Shown: positions 63,247 through 64,000 of the stretch, one piece after another
Numbering within the stretch: position 1 is the stretch's first letter
Layout of the letters: the number at the start of each line of letters is the position of its first letter
Notes under the pieces: model-generated
Seen by the model: only the letters and a program-made list of their open reading frames with translations
Database searches by the model: none
What the model was told of the DNA's origin: nothing
Assembly (NCBI RefSeq): GCF_030546805.1
Contig: NZ_JAUOPC010000007.1
Span: forward strand, 62,001-126,000
Length of the DNA stretch: 64,000 nucleotides
Direction: 5' to 3'
From: Cyclobacterium sp. 1_MG-2023
GTDB taxonomy: Bacteria; Bacteroidota; Bacteroidia; Cytophagales; Cyclobacteriaceae
Translations under genes and position numbers: made by a program

Positions 63247-64000
63247 TCAAATGGCCTCCAATTCCTCCTTATAGGCTTTTATTGCTCTAAATATACCCGA
63301 AGCCACAAAGGTCTGCCCACTCTTACTGTTAAGGTATTTTTCCTCTGATGGATTTGACAAAAAGCCTGTTTCAATCAAAACACTAGGCATACTGGTGGTC
63401 CATAGCACATAGAATGGAGCTTGTTTAACTCCCCGGGAATGCCTGTTTACTCGTTTTGAAAAATCATTTTCAATTTTGCCTGCCAAAGAAAGGCTATTGG
63501 CAAAAAAGGCTTTCTGCATCAAATTAAACATGATATAGGATTCCGGAGACTTAGGATCAAAACCCTCATAATTTTCCTGATAATCATCCTCAAGTAAAAT
63601 TACGGCATTTTCTCTTTTAACAATTTCAAAATTTGCATTGAAATTTTTATTCCCCATTACATAGGTTTCGGTACCAAAGGCTCTGGTTGAGTTGATGGCA
63701 TTGCAATGGATGGACACGAATAAATCAGCCCTGTTTCTATTGGCAATATTTGCCCGTTCCTTAAGCTCAATAAAAACATCTGTCTTCCGTGTATAGATCA
63801 CTTCTACATCCGGAAGTAGCTCATTAATATAGCCTCCAACCTTTAGGGCAATTGCAAGTGCCACATCTTTTTCTTTAGACATTTTCCCGAGTGTTCCCGG
63901 ATCCTTGCCACCATGACCGGCATCAATTACAATCCTTCTTAACTTAAACTCTGTTTCCTTTTCATCAGAAGGAATAAACCCTACTAAAACAATAGCTACT
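63247..64000 (-). CDS. N-acetylmuramoyl-L-alanine amidase (Amidase_3), 5' end missing
   Basis: The gene continues past the right edge; an internal ATG at 63882 lies inside the domain, so it is not the start. The frame continues upstream with IVIDAGHGGKDPG (zinc His) to the edge, after a hydrophobic segment (VAIVLVGFIP) that looks like the end of a signal peptide. Further zinc-site blocks are FVSIHCNA and LIETGFLSN (catalytic Glu). It cuts amide bonds between N-acetylmuramate and L-alanine in cell wall splitting. The C-terminus (AIKAYKEELEAI) lacks an SPOR or SH3 module. Confidence 0.93.
   Translation of the reverse strand, partial: VAIVLVGFIPSDEKETEFKLRRIVIDAGHGGKDPGTLGKMSKEKDVALAIALKVGGYINELLPDVEVIYTRKTDVFIELKERANIANRNRADLFVSIHCNAINSTRAFGTETYVMGNKNFNANFEIVKRENAVILLEDDYQENYEGFDPKSPESYIMFNLMQKAFFANSLSLAGKIENDFSKRVNRHSRGVKQAPFYVLWTTSMPSVLIETGFLSNPSEEKYLNSKSGQTFVASGIFRAIKAYKEELEAI

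Noticed and set aside
1-64000. Mobile elements, CRISPR arrays, tRNA or rRNA genes
   Set aside because: None were seen: no transposase, integrase, repeat-spacer pattern or cloverleaf-like motif in the gaps.

Overview
The window is an ordinary, gene-dense chromosomal stretch (about 60 genes, low GC) from a marine-type Bacteroidetes bacterium, most likely order Cytophagales, family Cyclobacteriaceae. This is inferred from family content: a TonB-dependent receptor paired with a DUF4249 lipoprotein, several sulfatases, DUF1080 and ThuA-type secreted proteins, the rpmB-rpmG-DUF4295-ftsY cluster, Bacteroidetes-type promoter boxes (TTG, about 17-21 bp, TAnnTTTG) and few recognisable Shine-Dalgarno sites. 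I saw no rRNA, tRNA, insertion sequence, prophage, CRISPR array or integrase.

Layout. 1-7954: sugar catabolism (DUF1080 protein, Tat-exported TIM-barrel protein, glucuronate isomerase uxaC, FucP-type permease with an aldo/keto reductase), then a two-gene aminolipid acyltransferase operon. 8239-12400: SDR enzyme and a TonB receptor/DUF4249 pair. 12842-15106: a von Willebrand A/TPR/Gln-Glu-rich operon resembling part of a Bat locus. 15122-20453: thiolase, MORN-repeat protein, purC, STAS protein, ribonuclease Z and a YhhQ-type transporter. 20596-27089: SBF-type transporter, MDR reductase, two overlapping sulfatase lipoproteins and a ThuA protein. 27460-34000: a tail-fibre-like secreted protein, a YciI protein, an unrecognised membrane-protein/secreted-protease gene pair, an M28 peptidase and a dienelactone hydrolase. 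34407-38956: a CDF metal transporter and a sulfatase fused to a GH78 alpha-L-rhamnosidase. 39222-44112: ftsY and the ribosomal protein cluster, ornithine aminotransferase, HAD phosphatase and hemB. 44610-47196: ammonium transporter plus outer-membrane barrel. 47288-52816: multi-PAS histidine kinase, GroES-like protein and dnaK. 53012-64000: housekeeping genes (MOSC, MazG, ABC ATPase, dtd, DUF1232, IscA-like, folB, DivIVA-like, WD40, PPTase, redoxin, SirB1-like, amidase).

How the genes fit together. The sulfatases, the sulfatase-rhamnosidase fusion, UxaC, FucP and the aldo/keto reductase together suggest growth on sulfated deoxysugar- and uronate-containing algal polysaccharides such as ulvan or fucoidan. 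They are scattered and not in a SusC/SusD locus, so this is an inference. The least explained items are the membrane-protein/protease pair at 29191-31609, the partial Bat-like operon, the asymmetric double ABC ATPase, a cysteine cluster inserted in the ornithine aminotransferase, and an IscA-like protein that keeps only one cysteine.
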